Both the position numbers and the translations under genes were made by a program. Below are positions 1 through 8,772 of a DNA stretch of 42,639 bases, piece after piece; position 1 is the stretch's first letter; the number at the start of each line of letters is the position of its first letter. The notes under the pieces were generated by a model, which worked only from the letters and a program-made list of their open reading frames with translations, was not told where the DNA came from and did no database searches. Origin of the DNA: Microbacterium saccharophilum (GTDB lineage Bacteria; Actinomycetota; Actinomycetes; Actinomycetales; Microbacteriaceae); contig NZ_BKAH01000018.1 in assembly GCF_007992455.1 (NCBI RefSeq), positions 1 through 42,639 of the forward strand. Direction: 5' to 3'.

Positions 1-51
1 ACGGAGCGGCACGGCCGGCGATCGCGGTGTTTCCGCGGCTTAGCGTGACTG

Positions 52-73
52 GTGCACACATGAGTGCACACAT
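52..73. repeat. tandem repeat of GTGCACACAT
   Basis: GTGCACACAT occurs at 52-61 and again at 64-73, a 12-bp period. Each copy contains the palindrome GTGCAC. The spacing is near one helical turn, which would suit a protein-binding site, but no regulator can be named. Confidence 0.4.
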
Positions 74-322
74 CCCGGTCCGCGCCTTCATCGAACAACG
101 GCGGCCTTCCTACGGTGGGACTTGAACTCATCATGCACAGGTGCGGTAGCAAGCGACCGCGGTTGGTTGCCGCGTGATTGCGCGGTTCAGGGCCTGCCGC
201 GTCACGCGTCGTCGCGGCTCGGCTCCGTTCAACTCCCACGTCTGTCCCGCCCCCGTAGCGCCAGGACTCCTCCCACTCACACTCCGCTCTGGTACGGCCG
301 TCCGTAGCGATCAGCCTCCTTC

Positions 323-341
323 ATCGAATCTTGATCGAATC
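323..341 (+). promoter_or_regulatory. paired ATCGAATC repeats before redox operon
   Basis: ATCGAATC is repeated at 323-330 and 334-341, with an 11-bp period, about 40 bp before the GTG start at 380. The same-face spacing suggests an operator. The regulator is unknown. Confidence 0.3.
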
Positions 342-379
342 CCAATTGAACCCCCACATGCGCCGGTGAGGCTGAGGTA

Positions 380-673
380 GTGAACGATCGACCCCCCGTG
401 ATCCCCACCAGCCGCCCGCAGATCCTGCTGGTGTCCTCCGCCGCGTGCGGACACTGCGCTGACGCGGAACTCGTGCTCAAGAAGGCCCGCGCCGAGGGTC
501 TCGTCGACCTCGAGGTCGTCGATGCCGAATCAGCTCGGGGAACTGCGCTTGTCGCTCGGCATCGGCCGGCGATGTTCCCTCTGACCCTGCTTGAGGGGGA
601 GTTCTTCAGCGCAGGACGACTGCCGCGCGGACTCCTTTCACGGGTTCTCGGCGTAGCGCGAGCTCGCATCTGA
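380..673 (+). CDS. small thioredoxin/glutaredoxin-like protein (CGHC)
   Basis: This 97-residue protein starts with GTG. It has the redox motif ACGHCADAELVL near residues 22-33, a hydrophobic beta strand before it (ILLVSSAA) and a helix after it, as in a thioredoxin fold. It has no signal peptide, so it should be cytosolic. Its stop overlaps the ATG of the CcdA-like gene by one base, and the redoxin gene follows. A cytosolic thiol donor, a membrane electron carrier and an extracytoplasmic redoxin would form one relay, which is inferred from gene order. It is shorter than classical thioredoxin (about 105) and lacks the WCGPC motif, so a glutaredoxin-like role is equally possible. Confidence 0.75.
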   Translation: MNDRPPVIPTSRPQILLVSSAACGHCADAELVLKKARAEGLVDLEVVDAESARGTALVARHRPAMFPLTLLEGEFFSAGRLPRGLLSRVLGVARARI

Positions 674-1647
674 TGGGCAGCGAACTCCTCGCCACCGGGT
701 CGATCCTCGCCGCTTTTCTCGCCGGCGGCGTCGCGTTGTTCGCGCCCTGCTGCATCGTCTTCCTCGCCCCCAGCTACCTCGCCGCCGCCGTGAAGAACCG
801 GCGCTGGAAGCTGCTGCCACTGACCTTCGTCTTCGCCACCGGACTCGCCGCGGTCCTCGTCCCGATCACCGTCGGAGCCAACTTGATCGCAGGCGCCATC
901 GCCCGCTACCACGCGGTCCTCTACTGGGCCGGCGGGCTTCTGATGATCGCGCTGGCGATCCTGGCCCTCTCCGGCCGGATGTGGTCCATGCCCAGGATGC
1001 TGCGAGCCCCCGGCGCGGGCAGGAGCGACACGGCGACCTTCTTCAGCCTCGGCGTATTCTCCGGGATCGCGTCCAGTTGCTGCGCGCCTGTTCTCGCGGG
1101 GGTGATGACCCTCTCCGCGCTGTCCGGCTCACCGGCGGGTGGCACGCTGCTCGGGCTGGCATACGTGTTCGGCATGGTGCTGCCTCTGTTCCTCATGGCG
1201 CTGCTGTGGGACAAGCTCCCCAAGGGCGGGCAGTCGTGGCTGCGCGCCAAGCCGGTGCGCCTGCGGGTGGGGCGCCGGATCCTCGCGACGAACACCGTGA
1301 ACCTGCTCGTCGCGGCCGGATTCGTCGCGATGGGCGTCGCAGTGATCCTGCAGGCCGGTGCGACCGATATGACCGGCGGCGGGTCGCAGTCAGGGGTCGC
1401 CGCGTGGCTGACCGACCTGTTCGCGTTCGTCCTGCAGTGGACGGCACCGATCCCGGACCCCGTTCTGGGCGCCGCCCTGATCGGGCTGGTCGGCATCTTC
1501 CTGCTCGCGACACTCCGCGATCGTGGCCACGACACGCCCTTCGACCCACCCGACGGAGGCGACTCGCCCGACACCACGGGACTCGTTGTCGATGCACCGG
1601 ACCCCGTCGCTGAACCCACACCCCGACCCACGGAGAGCACCCCATGA
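673..1647 (+). CDS. CcdA/DsbD-like membrane thiol-electron transporter
   Basis: This 324-residue protein has several hydrophobic segments and a hydrophilic Asp/Pro-rich tail of about 50 residues. Two cysteine sites sit in or near membrane helices: APCCIVFLAPSY (about residues 24-35) and SSCCAPVLAG (about 135-144). CcdA and the DsbD core pass electrons from cytosolic thioredoxin to extracytoplasmic partners through one cysteine in each of two helices. Here both sites are CC pairs, a variation on the usual single Pro-Cys. The start overlaps the stop of the CGHC protein and the end overlaps the redoxin start by 4 bp (ATGA), so the three are probably co-translated. It could serve cytochrome c maturation, but no ccs genes are nearby, so repair of metal-damaged thiols is a plausible alternative. 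Confidence 0.8.
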   Translation: MGSELLATGSILAAFLAGGVALFAPCCIVFLAPSYLAAAVKNRRWKLLPLTFVFATGLAAVLVPITVGANLIAGAIARYHAVLYWAGGLLMIALAILALSGRMWSMPRMLRAPGAGRSDTATFFSLGVFSGIASSCCAPVLAGVMTLSALSGSPAGGTLLGLAYVFGMVLPLFLMALLWDKLPKGGQSWLRAKPVRLRVGRRILATNTVNLLVAAGFVAMGVAVILQAGATDMTGGGSQSGVAAWLTDLFAFVLQWTAPIPDPVLGAALIGLVGIFLLATLRDRGHDTPFDPPDGGDSPDTTGLVVDAPDPVAEPTPRPTESTP

Positions 1648-2246
1648 ACCGCAAGACCCGCGAAACGGTCAGCGACCCCGCCCGCACCCGCCGGCAGAGC
1701 GCCCGCTCACGGACACGGATCTGGGTGACCGCCTCGGCCGTTACCGTCTGCGCCGTCCTGGTCGGGTACGGGATCTACTCCGCCATCCCCGAGGCGGCCC
1801 CGGTCGATGTGGAGGCCGCCGCAGACTTCACCCTGCCCGCAACCGATGGGAGCACCGTCAGGCTGAGCGATCTTCGCGGAGAGACGGTGGTGCTCTACTT
1901 CAACGAGGGCGCAGGATGCGGTTCCTGCACCGCACAGATGGCCGCCATCGAGAAGAACCCCGGCTTCGCCGAAGAGGACATCACCGTCCTCCCCATCGTG
2001 ATGAACCCGGCCGCGCAGGTCCAGGCGGACATGGACGCGTTCGGCGTCACAACCCCGTACCTGCTCGACGACGGGACCGTGTCGCAGGCCTATGACGTCC
2101 TCGGCAAAGGCATGCATGCCGGCCTCCCGGGTCACGGGTTCGTCCTCATCGACGCCGAGGGGAACGAGCGCTGGCGCGGCGACTATCCCTCGATGTGGCT
2201 GGACCCTGACGACCTGCTCCACGAGGTACAGGAAGCGCTCGGATAG
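1644..2246 (+). CDS. membrane-anchored redoxin (AhpC/TSA-like, CGSC)
   Basis: This 200-residue protein has a basic N-terminus, one membrane segment at about residues 27-47 and an extracytoplasmic redoxin domain. The domain opens with ADFTLPATDGSTVRLSDLRG, typical of AhpC/TSA and TlpA-type proteins. Its active site is GAGCGSCTAQM, a CxxC pair that suits thiol-disulfide exchange better than a peroxiredoxin cysteine. It ends with GFVLIDAEGNERWRGDY, a usual late redoxin strand. The ATG overlaps the CcdA-like stop by 4 bp. It is probably the outward acceptor of electrons carried by the CcdA-like protein. The substrate is unknown. Confidence 0.8.
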   Translation: MNRKTRETVSDPARTRRQSARSRTRIWVTASAVTVCAVLVGYGIYSAIPEAAPVDVEAAADFTLPATDGSTVRLSDLRGETVVLYFNEGAGCGSCTAQMAAIEKNPGFAEEDITVLPIVMNPAAQVQADMDAFGVTTPYLLDDGTVSQAYDVLGKGMHAGLPGHGFVLIDAEGNERWRGDYPSMWLDPDDLLHEVQEALG

Positions 2247-2327
2247 GCCGCCGCGACCACTGAGTCCTCGAGACCACTGCCGGGCGACCTGGCAGGGGAC
2301 GCATGGCGACAAGGCGCCGTCCGCGAG

Positions 2328-2639
2328 TCACTCTGCGCGGGACGAGATCGCATCAATGAGTTGCTCGGTGGTCGGCAGCCCTGCGAGGCCCGTCGGGGTC
2401 TTGTAGACCCGGCACGCGACGTCCAAGGCTGGTTCCCCACCGGGGAAGAGGTCCGCGCCGTCAATGAGAATCGTCGGCGATCCGGCGAACCTCAGGCGGG
2501 CGGCCTCCTCCCCGGTCGTGACGACGCGGAGCCTGATCGGGGTGTCGCCGAAGCCGGTCGCACTGAGGGCCGCCTCGAGTCGACGGCGCGTCTCCACCCA
2601 GCTCGGACAGTCGTCGATATGCAGGAGCTCGATGTCCAT
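2328..2639 (-). CDS. small thioredoxin-like protein, DCPSW type
   Basis: This is a 103-residue protein. I chose ATG 2639, which gives MDIELLHIDDCPSW; the frame stays open upstream but that part is Arg/Pro-rich and unlike protein. The fold reads as a thioredoxin-like domain: a first strand, a single Cys in DCPSW, a long amphipathic helix and the strand GSPTILIDG. It resembles small proteins annotated as DF-family (seleno)proteins or alkylmercury-lyase-like proteins; I am not certain of the family name. A clear paralogue lies at 34926-35240, sharing ELLHI-DCP, GSPT-L-DG-DLFP and ACRVY-T--G-AG-PTT. It sits convergent to the redox operon and after a terminator for the minus-strand copper cluster. 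A role in metal or thiol handling is inferred from context only. Confidence 0.7.
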   Translation of the reverse strand: MDIELLHIDDCPSWVETRRRLEAALSATGFGDTPIRLRVVTTGEEAARLRFAGSPTILIDGADLFPGGEPALDVACRVYKTPTGLAGLPTTEQLIDAISSRAE

Positions 2640-2767
2640 GGGTCCATTCTCCGCCGGGTTCTCGTCACTGCAGCGCCGGTACCTCGCTGCGGCGGGGTGG
2701 AGGGCGTGCCGGGTCCCCCAAGTCTGCTCCCCCGGGCTGGCAGCGAGGGAAGAACGCGGGCAGAAAG

Positions 2768-2808
2768 GCACCCTCACCCCCGCCGTTCGTCGGCGAAGGT
2801 GAGGGTGC
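2768..2808 (-). terminator. hairpin terminator of the minus-strand copper cluster
   Basis: GCACCCTCAC (2768-2777) pairs perfectly with GTGAGGGTGC (2799-2808), and the loop holds a second GCCG/CGGC pairing. It lies 45 bases past the stop of the small membrane protein gene. The T-run is weak. Confidence 0.65.
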
Positions 2809-2852
2809 GGGTCAACCGGGCCCCACCGATCGGGCGGGGTGCCTCAGCGGGG

Positions 2853-3092
2853 TCAGGGAAGACGCTCGTGGCTTTCTCGCGACGGGACTTGCCCGTCGTG
2901 GGCCGAAGTCGACCGCTCTCCGTGGCCGTGCGCGCCGTGCCTGTTCATGAAATACATCATCGCGATCATGCTGAGCGGGCACGCCAGCACCAGGGCAAAC
3001 GGCAGCGCCTGGGCGAGATCGACGCCGAACGCGACCAGGCCGACGAGGATGATCGTCGCGGCGCCGGCGAGGAGAGTGAGGTGCTTTTTCAT
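2853..3092 (-). CDS. small membrane protein, His-rich tail (DUF2933-like)
   Basis: This 79-residue protein starts at ATG 3092. The longer open frame upstream is really the preceding SHOCT gene read across a frameshift. It has two hydrophobic segments (LTLLAGAATIILVGLVAFG and ALPFALVLACPLSMIAMMYF) followed by a His-rich cytosolic-type tail, NRHGAHGHGE. The ACPLSMI-MMYFM pattern followed by histidines resembles small DUF2933-type proteins often found with copper genes; that assignment is tentative. Its ATG overlaps the SHOCT stop by 4 bp, so it is the last gene of the copper-sensing cluster. The His/Met content suggests metal contact, which is inference. Confidence 0.65.
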   Translation of the reverse strand: MKKHLTLLAGAATIILVGLVAFGVDLAQALPFALVLACPLSMIAMMYFMNRHGAHGHGERSTSAHDGQVPSRESHERLP

Positions 3093-3335
3093 CGTGTTCC
3101 TTCGTGGGTGACGGACGCCGAATCGTTCACAGCGGCCCGGATTGACTGGTAGGTGGGAAGGTCGATGTCGCCGCCGGCCAGACGAGCGTCCAGCAACGAC
3201 TTCGCGTCGTTCGGTGTCGGCGGGGGCGGGGAAGATGCGTTGCACCGCCCAGACGACGACTCCGATGACGATCCCCCACCCGGCGACCATGGCGATCCAG
3301 CCGACGACATCCATCTGCCCGCACCACACGCTCAC
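3089..3335 (-). pseudogene. SHOCT-domain membrane protein, apparent frameshift
   Basis: The gene reads in two frames. From GTG 3335 (or ATG 3314) it encodes a hydrophobic anchor, MVAGWGIVIGVVVWAVQ. After a C-rich run (3225-3236, cgggggcgggg on the plus strand) the sense frame moves by one base to a typical SHOCT motif, AKSLLDARLAGGDIDLPTYQ, ending at 3089. An anchor plus C-terminal SHOCT is the usual architecture, with about 82 residues in total. The base count fits one extra G/C in the homopolymer, so this may be a real mutation or a sequencing error. If the read is correct, the SHOCT part is lost and translation runs on into the frame of the downstream gene. Confidence 0.65.
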
Positions 3336-3427
3336 GACCGCCCCCTCTCTTCACCGGCGGGGTTGCCGGTGATGTCCTTTCAGACTGGGCGGCGCGGATC
3401 AAGGACGCGCTGTGGCCTGATGAAGAA

Positions 3428-4570
3428 TCACTGAAGCTGCGCGCCACGCGGGGTGCGCTCCCCGTCGAAGGGCAGTTCGATGAGGAATTCTGCGCCGTGG
3501 CCCGGACCCCCGCTGTGAGCGGCGATGGTCCCGCCGTGCGCGTGCACGAGTGCCCGGGTGACGCTGAGGCCGATCCCCGACCCGCCGTGTGCGCGGTCCC
3601 TGGCCGAGTCGACCCGGTAGAACCGTTCGAACAGGTGCGGCAGGTGCGCGTGGTCGATGCCGTCACCGTCATCGGCGACGACGAAGCGCGCCCCGGTCGG
3701 GGTAGGCGCGGCGCTGAGGCGGACGGTGCCGCCGGCAGGGGTGTGCCGCAACGCGTTGTCGAGAAGATTCGCGAACACCTGCCCGAGCCGGTCGGGGTCC
3801 ACGGACAGGTCCGGCAGGTGCGGCGCATCGACGACGAGGGTCACACCGGCGGCGGCGTAGGCGCCGGCGGCCGCTGCCGCCGCCCCGGAGAGGATCGACC
3901 CGGGTGCGAGCGGTTGCCGGTGCAGGCGCAGCTTACCGCTGTCGGCACGACTGACGGCGGTGAGGTCCGCGGAGAGACGGGTGAGACGGGACGCCTGTGC
4001 CCGCAACACCGCGGTGGTCGTGGGGGTGAGATGCTGCACGTCGTCGTCCAGAGCGTCCAGGGTGGCCGCTATGGTGGCAACCGGCGTGCGAAGCTCGTGG
4101 GCCACGTCCGCCGTCAGCCGTCGGCGCAGCTGCTCGTCTCGGTCGAGGCGATCGGCCATGGCGTTGAAAGCGAGCGCGAGCTGGTCGAACTCGGCACCGA
4201 CCCCGGGTGCGGCGACACGGGTATCAAGGCGGCCCGTGGCGAGACGAGTGGATGCCTCGGCCATCGTGCGCAACGATGCGCCGATGCGGCGGGCGAGGAA
4301 GACACTCGCGGCGACGGACGTGACCGCGGCTGAGCCCAGAGCGATGGTCGTGGCGAGCGTGCTCGCGAATCGGAAGGCCTCCTCCGCGTGGCCGATAGCG
4401 CCTTGGGAGGTTCCCCCCGACTCGGCGACGTGTTGGACGAAAAGGGCCGGGCCGACGAGATCGGCAACAAGGAACGCTGTAAGACCCCCCGCGACCACGA
4501 CCAAGGTCATCGCGATGACGAGACGGGCGGCGATCCCGCGGACCGCAGGCCCACGGGCGGGGCTGGTCAT
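3428..4570 (-). CDS. sensor histidine kinase (HAMP, HisKA, HATPase)
   Basis: This 380-residue protein has two membrane helices (about 13-35 and 73-95) flanking a short sensor loop. A HAMP segment follows to about 143, then a HisKA dimerisation domain with the H-box DVAHELRTPVATI (His about 158). The ATPase domain has the N-box FANLLDNALRHT, G1 DDGDGID, F-box FERFYRVD and G2 GGSGIGLS. All catalytic boxes are intact. It overlaps the response regulator by 4 bp. The operon also encodes a copper-type ATPase, so the signal is probably copper or envelope stress; the sensor loop is too short and plain to confirm that. Confidence 0.93.
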   Translation of the reverse strand: MTSPARGPAVRGIAARLVIAMTLVVVAGGLTAFLVADLVGPALFVQHVAESGGTSQGAIGHAEEAFRFASTLATTIALGSAAVTSVAASVFLARRIGASLRTMAEASTRLATGRLDTRVAAPGVGAEFDQLALAFNAMADRLDRDEQLRRRLTADVAHELRTPVATIAATLDALDDDVQHLTPTTTAVLRAQASRLTRLSADLTAVSRADSGKLRLHRQPLAPGSILSGAAAAAAGAYAAAGVTLVVDAPHLPDLSVDPDRLGQVFANLLDNALRHTPAGGTVRLSAAPTPTGARFVVADDGDGIDHAHLPHLFERFYRVDSARDRAHGGSGIGLSVTRALVHAHGGTIAAHSGGPGHGAEFLIELPFDGERTPRGAQLQ

Positions 4571-5289
4571 CGTCCGGGCCCCATCCGGTATCCCACCCCG
4601 CGGACCGTCCGGACGTACTTCTGCTCGGTGGCCGTGTCGCCGAGCTTCTGCCGGATGTGCAGAACATGCACGTCAACGAGGTGTTCATCGCCGATCCACT
4701 GCCCACCCCACACCGCGTTGATGAGCGCCTGGCGGGTAAAGACCTGACCCGGGTTCAGCGCCAACGCCGCCAGCACGTCGAACTCGATGCGCGTCAGAGG
4801 CACCGGGCGTCCCTCCAGGGACACTTCGCGCCCTCGCACGTCGATCGCCAACGCGCCGAACGAAACGAGCGGGGCGGACTCTTCCGCAGCCGCGGCGCGC
4901 GGGCGCCGCATCATGACCGCGATGCGAGCGACCAGCTCGCGCGGGCTGAACGGTTTCGTCATGTAGTCGTCCGCTCCCACCGACAACCCGATCAGCATGT
5001 CGACCTCGTCGACTCGGGCCGTGAGCATGAGGATGTAGCAGTCCGAGAAGGTGCGGATGCTCCGGCAGACCTCCACCCCGTCCAGGCCGGGCAAGCCCAG
5101 ATCCAACACCACGACAGCAGGATTCTGCTCGCGCGCCAACTGCACCGCCGACGGCCCATCGGATGCCAACGCGACCTCGAACCCCTCACGCTCCAGGTAT
5201 CCGGCAACGACCATCGCGAGCGGCTGCTCGTCGTCAACCACGAGTGCCCGGCGCGGGGCGGCCTGCGGAACCGGATCAGACACTGCCAT
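4567..5289 (-). CDS. OmpR/PhoB-family response regulator
   Basis: This 240-residue protein has a receiver domain at about 14-125 with the acidic pair DD (19-20), phosphoacceptor Asp63 in [13 protein letters not shown], the Thr in LTAR (about 90) and Lys112 in MTKPF. The C-terminal winged-helix DNA-binding domain (about 140-237) includes [14 protein letters not shown] and [12 protein letters not shown]. The start lies 14 bp inside the ATPase gene end, and the 3' end overlaps the kinase by 4 bp, so ATPase, regulator and kinase are almost surely one transcript. It is the partner of the adjacent kinase and probably controls this copper cluster. Confidence 0.95.
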   Translation of the reverse strand: MAVSDPVPQAAPRRALVVDDEQPLAMVVAGYLEREGFEVALASDGPSAVQLAREQNPAVVVLDLGLPGLDGVEVCRSIRTFSDCYILMLTARVDEVDMLIGLSVGADDYMTKPFSPRELVARIAVMMRRPRAAAAEESAPLVSFGALAIDVRGREVSLEGRPVPLTRIEFDVLAALALNPGQVFTRQALINAVWGGQWIGDEHLVDVHVLHIRQKLGDTATEQKYVRTVRGVGYRMGPGR

Positions 5290-7729
5290 GCTGCTTCTCT
5301 GCCGGACCCGGGCCGACGACGACGGACTGAGCCGGCAGGCGCAGCCGCTTCAAGAGGAGCGCGTTGACGGCGACGATGACACTGGATCCGGACATCGACA
5401 GCGCGGCGATCTCCGGGGAGAGCATGATCCCGAATGCGGGGTAGAAGACGCCGGCGGCGATCGGAAGGGCGGCCGCGTTGTAGCCGATCGCCCAGCCCAG
5501 GTTCTGCCGCATCTTGCGCAATGTGCCCTTGCCGATCTTCAGCGCGATCGCGACGTCGAGCGGGTCGGAACGCATGAGCACCACATCCGCGGTCTCGATG
5601 GCGACGTCCGTGCCGGCACCGATCGCGATGCCGAGGTCGGCTTGGGCGAGCGCCGGGGCATCATTGACGCCGTCGCCCACCATCGCCACCTTCTTCCCGG
5701 CGGCCTGCAGCTCGGCGACCTTCGCGGCCTTGTCCTCCGGGAGGACGTCGGCGATGACCGTGTCGATACCCAGCAGGGCGGCGATCCGATCCGCGGTGGG
5801 CTGGTTGTCGCCGGTGAGCATCGCGACTTCGACACCCTGCTCGTGCAGGGCGTCGACGGCAGCCTTCGCGCTCTCGCGGGGCGCGTCGGCGAGGGCGACG
5901 ACCCCGGCGATCCGCCCGTCGACGGCGAACATGATCGCGGTGCGGCCCGAGCCGGCCAGCTCCCGCTGGGATGCCTCCACCGAGGTGATGTCGATGCCCT
6001 CTGCTGCCATCAGTCGGGTGTTGCCGAGCACGATCCGCTTCCCGTCCACGGTCGCCACAGCGCCCTGCCCGGTGATGTTCCGGAAAGCGGTGGCGTGTCG
6101 TCGCGGGATGTCGCGGGCGTCGGCGTACGCGACGATCGCCTGGGCGAGGGGATGTTCCGACTCCCGCTCGGCGGCGGCCGCCAGGCTCAGCAGCTCCAGA
6201 TCGTCTCCGTCTACGGTGAGGTAGTCGGTGACCTCGGGTTCACCCTTGGTGAGAGTGCCGGTCTTGTCGAAGACGACAGTGGTGATGCGGGCCGCGGACT
6301 CGATCGCGCCCGCGCTCTTGAACAGCACGCCGCGCTTGGCACCGAGGCCGGTGCCGACCATGATCGCGGTCGGGGTGGCGAGCCCGAGGGCGTCGGGGCA
6401 GGTGATGACCACGACGGTGATGGCGAACAGGATCGCCGTCGGCACGGCTGCTCCTGCCAGCATCCACACCAGGAAGGTCGTCGTTCCGCCGATCAGGGCG
6501 ACGAGCACCAGCCAGAACGCGGCCCGGTCGGCGAGCCGCTGCCCCGGAGCCTTGGAGTTCTGCGCCTCCTGCACCAGCTTCACGATCTGCGCCAGCGCCG
6601 TGTCGGCGCCGACCTTCGTCGCCGTCACCCGCAGCGTGCCGATGGTGTTCACGGTCGCGCCGATCACGGCTGACCCGGGGACTTTGTCCACCGGCATGGA
6701 CTCGCCGGTGACCATCGACTCGTCCACCTCCGACTCCCCCGACTCCACGACTCCGTCGGTGGGCACCTTGGCGCCCGGCCGCACCAGCATCAGGTCCCCG
6801 GGCACCACGTCGGAGGTGGCGATCTCGACCTCCTGGCCGTCGCGGATCACGACCGCCTGCGGGGGTGCCAGCTCCAGAAGCGTGCGGATGGCGTCGTTCG
6901 CACCGCCCCTGGCCCTCATCTCCACCCAGTGCCCGAGCAGCACGAACGTTGCGAGCACGGTCGCCGCCTCGTAGAACACCTCGCCGCCACCGGCGAGGGT
7001 GACGAAGAGGCTGTAGAGCCAGCCCGCGCCGACGCCCACCGCGACGAGGACCATCATGTCCAGGGTGCGGGCACGAAGCGCCCGATACGCCCCGTCGAAG
7101 AAGATCCAGGCCGAGTAGAAGATCACCGGCAGCGAGAGGATCAGCGCGAACACGTCGTCGCGGAGCCCGAAGGGTGCCGGAACATCGAATCCGAGAACCT
7201 CCCGCCCGATCGGCGACCACAAGGTGATCGGTATGGAGAGGATCAGCGCGACCAGGAACCGGCTGCGCATGTCGCGGATCATGGCATCCATCGACATGCC
7301 GGCATGGTGACCGCCGTGGCCCATCATCTCCTGCGGTGAGTGCGCACCGGCCTCGCCGCCATGAACGTGCTCAGCAAGGGGTCCCGGAGCCTGGCCGGGG
7401 TGGCTCGTCTGCGTAGCCCCCGCGTGCATGTCGTGACCGGTGGCGCCCTTCTGCGCGGCGTGGTCGTGCGGGTCAGCAGCGGGGTCGCAGATGTGGTCGG
7501 GCACAGACTGACCGGCGCAGTGGTAGCCGCATTCGATCACCCATTCCTGCAAGCGCGCGACCGAGGTCATGCCGGTGTCGTAGGTGACGGTCGCCGTCTG
7601 CGAGACGGGATTCGCCTCGACACGGATGACCCCGGGTTGGCGGGCGAGGTGGGCTTCGGTGACGTTGGTGGAGGTCGCGCGGATCATCCCGCTGACCTCC
7701 AACGTGACGGTCCTCAGGGAGTCGGTCAT
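5276..7729 (-). CDS. P1B-type metal ATPase, CPD motif, His-rich N-terminus
   Basis: This protein is about 817 residues from ATG 7729, which has the SD-like AAGGGA upstream; ATG 7768 overlaps the preceding stop (ATGA) and would add 13 residues. An HMA-like fold opens the protein, but the metal site GMxCxxC has become [11 protein letters not shown], without cysteines. A linker of about 90 residues rich in His, Met and Asp follows. The ATPase core has the A-domain VTGESMP, phosphorylation site [17 protein letters not shown] and [12 protein letters not shown]. The membrane metal motif reads [11 protein letters not shown], that is CPD where CopA has CPC and CopB has CPH. It is probably a Cu or Ag exporter; the ion and oxidation state cannot be fixed from sequence. 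It is co-transcribed with the lipoprotein before it and the two-component pair after it. Confidence 0.9.
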   Translation of the reverse strand: MTDSLRTVTLEVSGMIRATSTNVTEAHLARQPGVIRVEANPVSQTATVTYDTGMTSVARLQEWVIECGYHCAGQSVPDHICDPAADPHDHAAQKGATGHDMHAGATQTSHPGQAPGPLAEHVHGGEAGAHSPQEMMGHGGHHAGMSMDAMIRDMRSRFLVALILSIPITLWSPIGREVLGFDVPAPFGLRDDVFALILSLPVIFYSAWIFFDGAYRALRARTLDMMVLVAVGVGAGWLYSLFVTLAGGGEVFYEAATVLATFVLLGHWVEMRARGGANDAIRTLLELAPPQAVVIRDGQEVEIATSDVVPGDLMLVRPGAKVPTDGVVESGESEVDESMVTGESMPVDKVPGSAVIGATVNTIGTLRVTATKVGADTALAQIVKLVQEAQNSKAPGQRLADRAAFWLVLVALIGGTTTFLVWMLAGAAVPTAILFAITVVVITCPDALGLATPTAIMVGTGLGAKRGVLFKSAGAIESAARITTVVFDKTGTLTKGEPEVTDYLTVDGDDLELLSLAAAAERESEHPLAQAIVAYADARDIPRRHATAFRNITGQGAVATVDGKRIVLGNTRLMAAEGIDITSVEASQRELAGSGRTAIMFAVDGRIAGVVALADAPRESAKAAVDALHEQGVEVAMLTGDNQPTADRIAALLGIDTVIADVLPEDKAAKVAELQAAGKKVAMVGDGVNDAPALAQADLGIAIGAGTDVAIETADVVLMRSDPLDVAIALKIGKGTLRKMRQNLGWAIGYNAAALPIAAGVFYPAFGIMLSPEIAALSMSGSSVIVAVNALLLKRLRLPAQSVVVGPGPAEKQHGSV

Positions 7730-7764
7730 CTCAGTCCCTTCTGTATCGAATGGCGGATGGATGC

Positions 7765-8640
7765 TCATCGGTCCGCTCCCGCGGGAGCGCTCGGATGAAG
7801 GATGGTGGGTTGGTCGCTGTCGGGGGCGATGCGGACGATGCCGCGGTCGTCGGCCAACAGCACCGCGCCCTCGGCAGCGCCGGAAATGGCCTGCACCCGG
7901 CCAGAGGCATTGCCGATCCGCTCCCAGCCGCCGGCAGCGGTCAGGCGCCAGAGGACGCCGTCGGTACTCACCGCGACGAGATCCTGACCGCCCCACGTTT
8001 CGAGTGAGTACAGCAGCGGGGCGTCCGCGACGGGCGCGAACGTCTCGCCCCCGTCTGCGCTGCGTAGCAGACCGCTCTCGGTAGCCGCGTACAGCGTTGC
8101 GGCGGAGACGGCGACGTCCGCGACGCTGTCCAGGACCGCCCTGTCAGTCCATGTCACACCGCTGTCACTGCTGGTGCGCAGCGCCGGGCTGCTGGAGCCG
8201 ATCCCGTACAGAGTGCCGTCGGCGTCGGCGGTGAGAATGTGGAAGTCCTCGATGCCGGTGAACGCAGTCGACGCCCATGATTCACCCTCGTCGTCGCTGC
8301 GCATGATCCCCAGATTCGGGGCACCGAGTTCTGGGGGCGTGGCGGGGCCGGGGTGGCCGGAGGCGAACCAGGAGTCGGCGGTGGCAGTGAACCCCATCGC
8401 GTCGAAATCGAATCCACCCAGCGGACCGGTGACGGCTCCCTGTTCGTCCAGCAGGTAGACACCGGTGTGAGTGGCGACCAGCGTTTCCGCGCCGCGGGCG
8501 ACGATGGCATGGACATGACCAAACGGGTCCGCAGTTTTCGCCGACGGTGTCGGTGCCGTTGCTGGCGCGCAGGCGACCAGTAGCCCTGCGATGCCGAGGG
8601 TGAGCGTGGCGGCGGTGGTGGTTACGATGGGGCTTCTCAA
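7765..8640 (-). CDS. lipoprotein with BNR/sialidase-type repeats (F510_1955-like)
   Basis: This is a 291-residue protein. Start TTG 8640 is supported by AGAGGAG just upstream. A lipoprotein signal ends in LLVACAP (lipobox Cys about 24). The rest is a beta-propeller-like series with Asp-box motifs: [20 protein letters not shown] and [10 protein letters not shown]. It resembles the F510_1955 family glycosylhydrolase group seen beside actinobacterial copper genes. No catalytic sialidase residues are evident, so enzyme activity is doubtful and a surface copper or protein-binding role is possible. Its stop overlaps the alternative ATG 7768 of the ATPase. Confidence 0.75.
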   Translation of the reverse strand: MRSPIVTTTAATLTLGIAGLLVACAPATAPTPSAKTADPFGHVHAIVARGAETLVATHTGVYLLDEQGAVTGPLGGFDFDAMGFTATADSWFASGHPGPATPPELGAPNLGIMRSDDEGESWASTAFTGIEDFHILTADADGTLYGIGSSSPALRTSSDSGVTWTDRAVLDSVADVAVSAATLYAATESGLLRSADGGETFAPVADAPLLYSLETWGGQDLVAVSTDGVLWRLTAAGGWERIGNASGRVQAISGAAEGAVLLADDRGIVRIAPDSDQPTILHPSAPAGADR

Positions 8641-8772
8641 GGGAATCTCCTCTGACGGGTGCGAGTGACGCGGCTTATGCTCCTCCGGGCGACGTGGAGG
8701 CCTCGGGCGGCGCCGAACGGCATGGGATCCGGGTGCGTGGCGCTGAGCGGGCGCCCCGCACCCGGGTCGGGG

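Larger units (their letters stand above)
1..379. other. gene-free leader upstream of the redox operon
   Basis: No convincing coding region is visible; short open frames here have no recognisable protein. The stretch contains a 12-bp-period tandem repeat (52-73) and a pair of ATCGAATC repeats (323-341) close to the first gene. It probably holds the promoter of the redox operon beginning at 380, but I could not place -35 and -10 boxes with confidence. Confidence 0.5.

Noticed and set aside
2328..2639. A selenocysteine codon in the small DCPxx proteins
   Set aside because: Both this gene and 34926-35240 use ordinary Cys codons and have no in-frame TGA before the stop.
5051..6673. A 540-codon plus-strand open frame
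   Set aside because: It is antisense to the CPD-motif ATPase and response regulator and has repetitive Asp/Arg/Gly composition.
7730..7996. N-terminal extension of the CPD-motif ATPase to 7996
   Set aside because: The added sequence is Arg/Pro-rich and overlaps the BNR lipoprotein gene. SD-supported ATG 7729, or coupled ATG 7768, is the better start.
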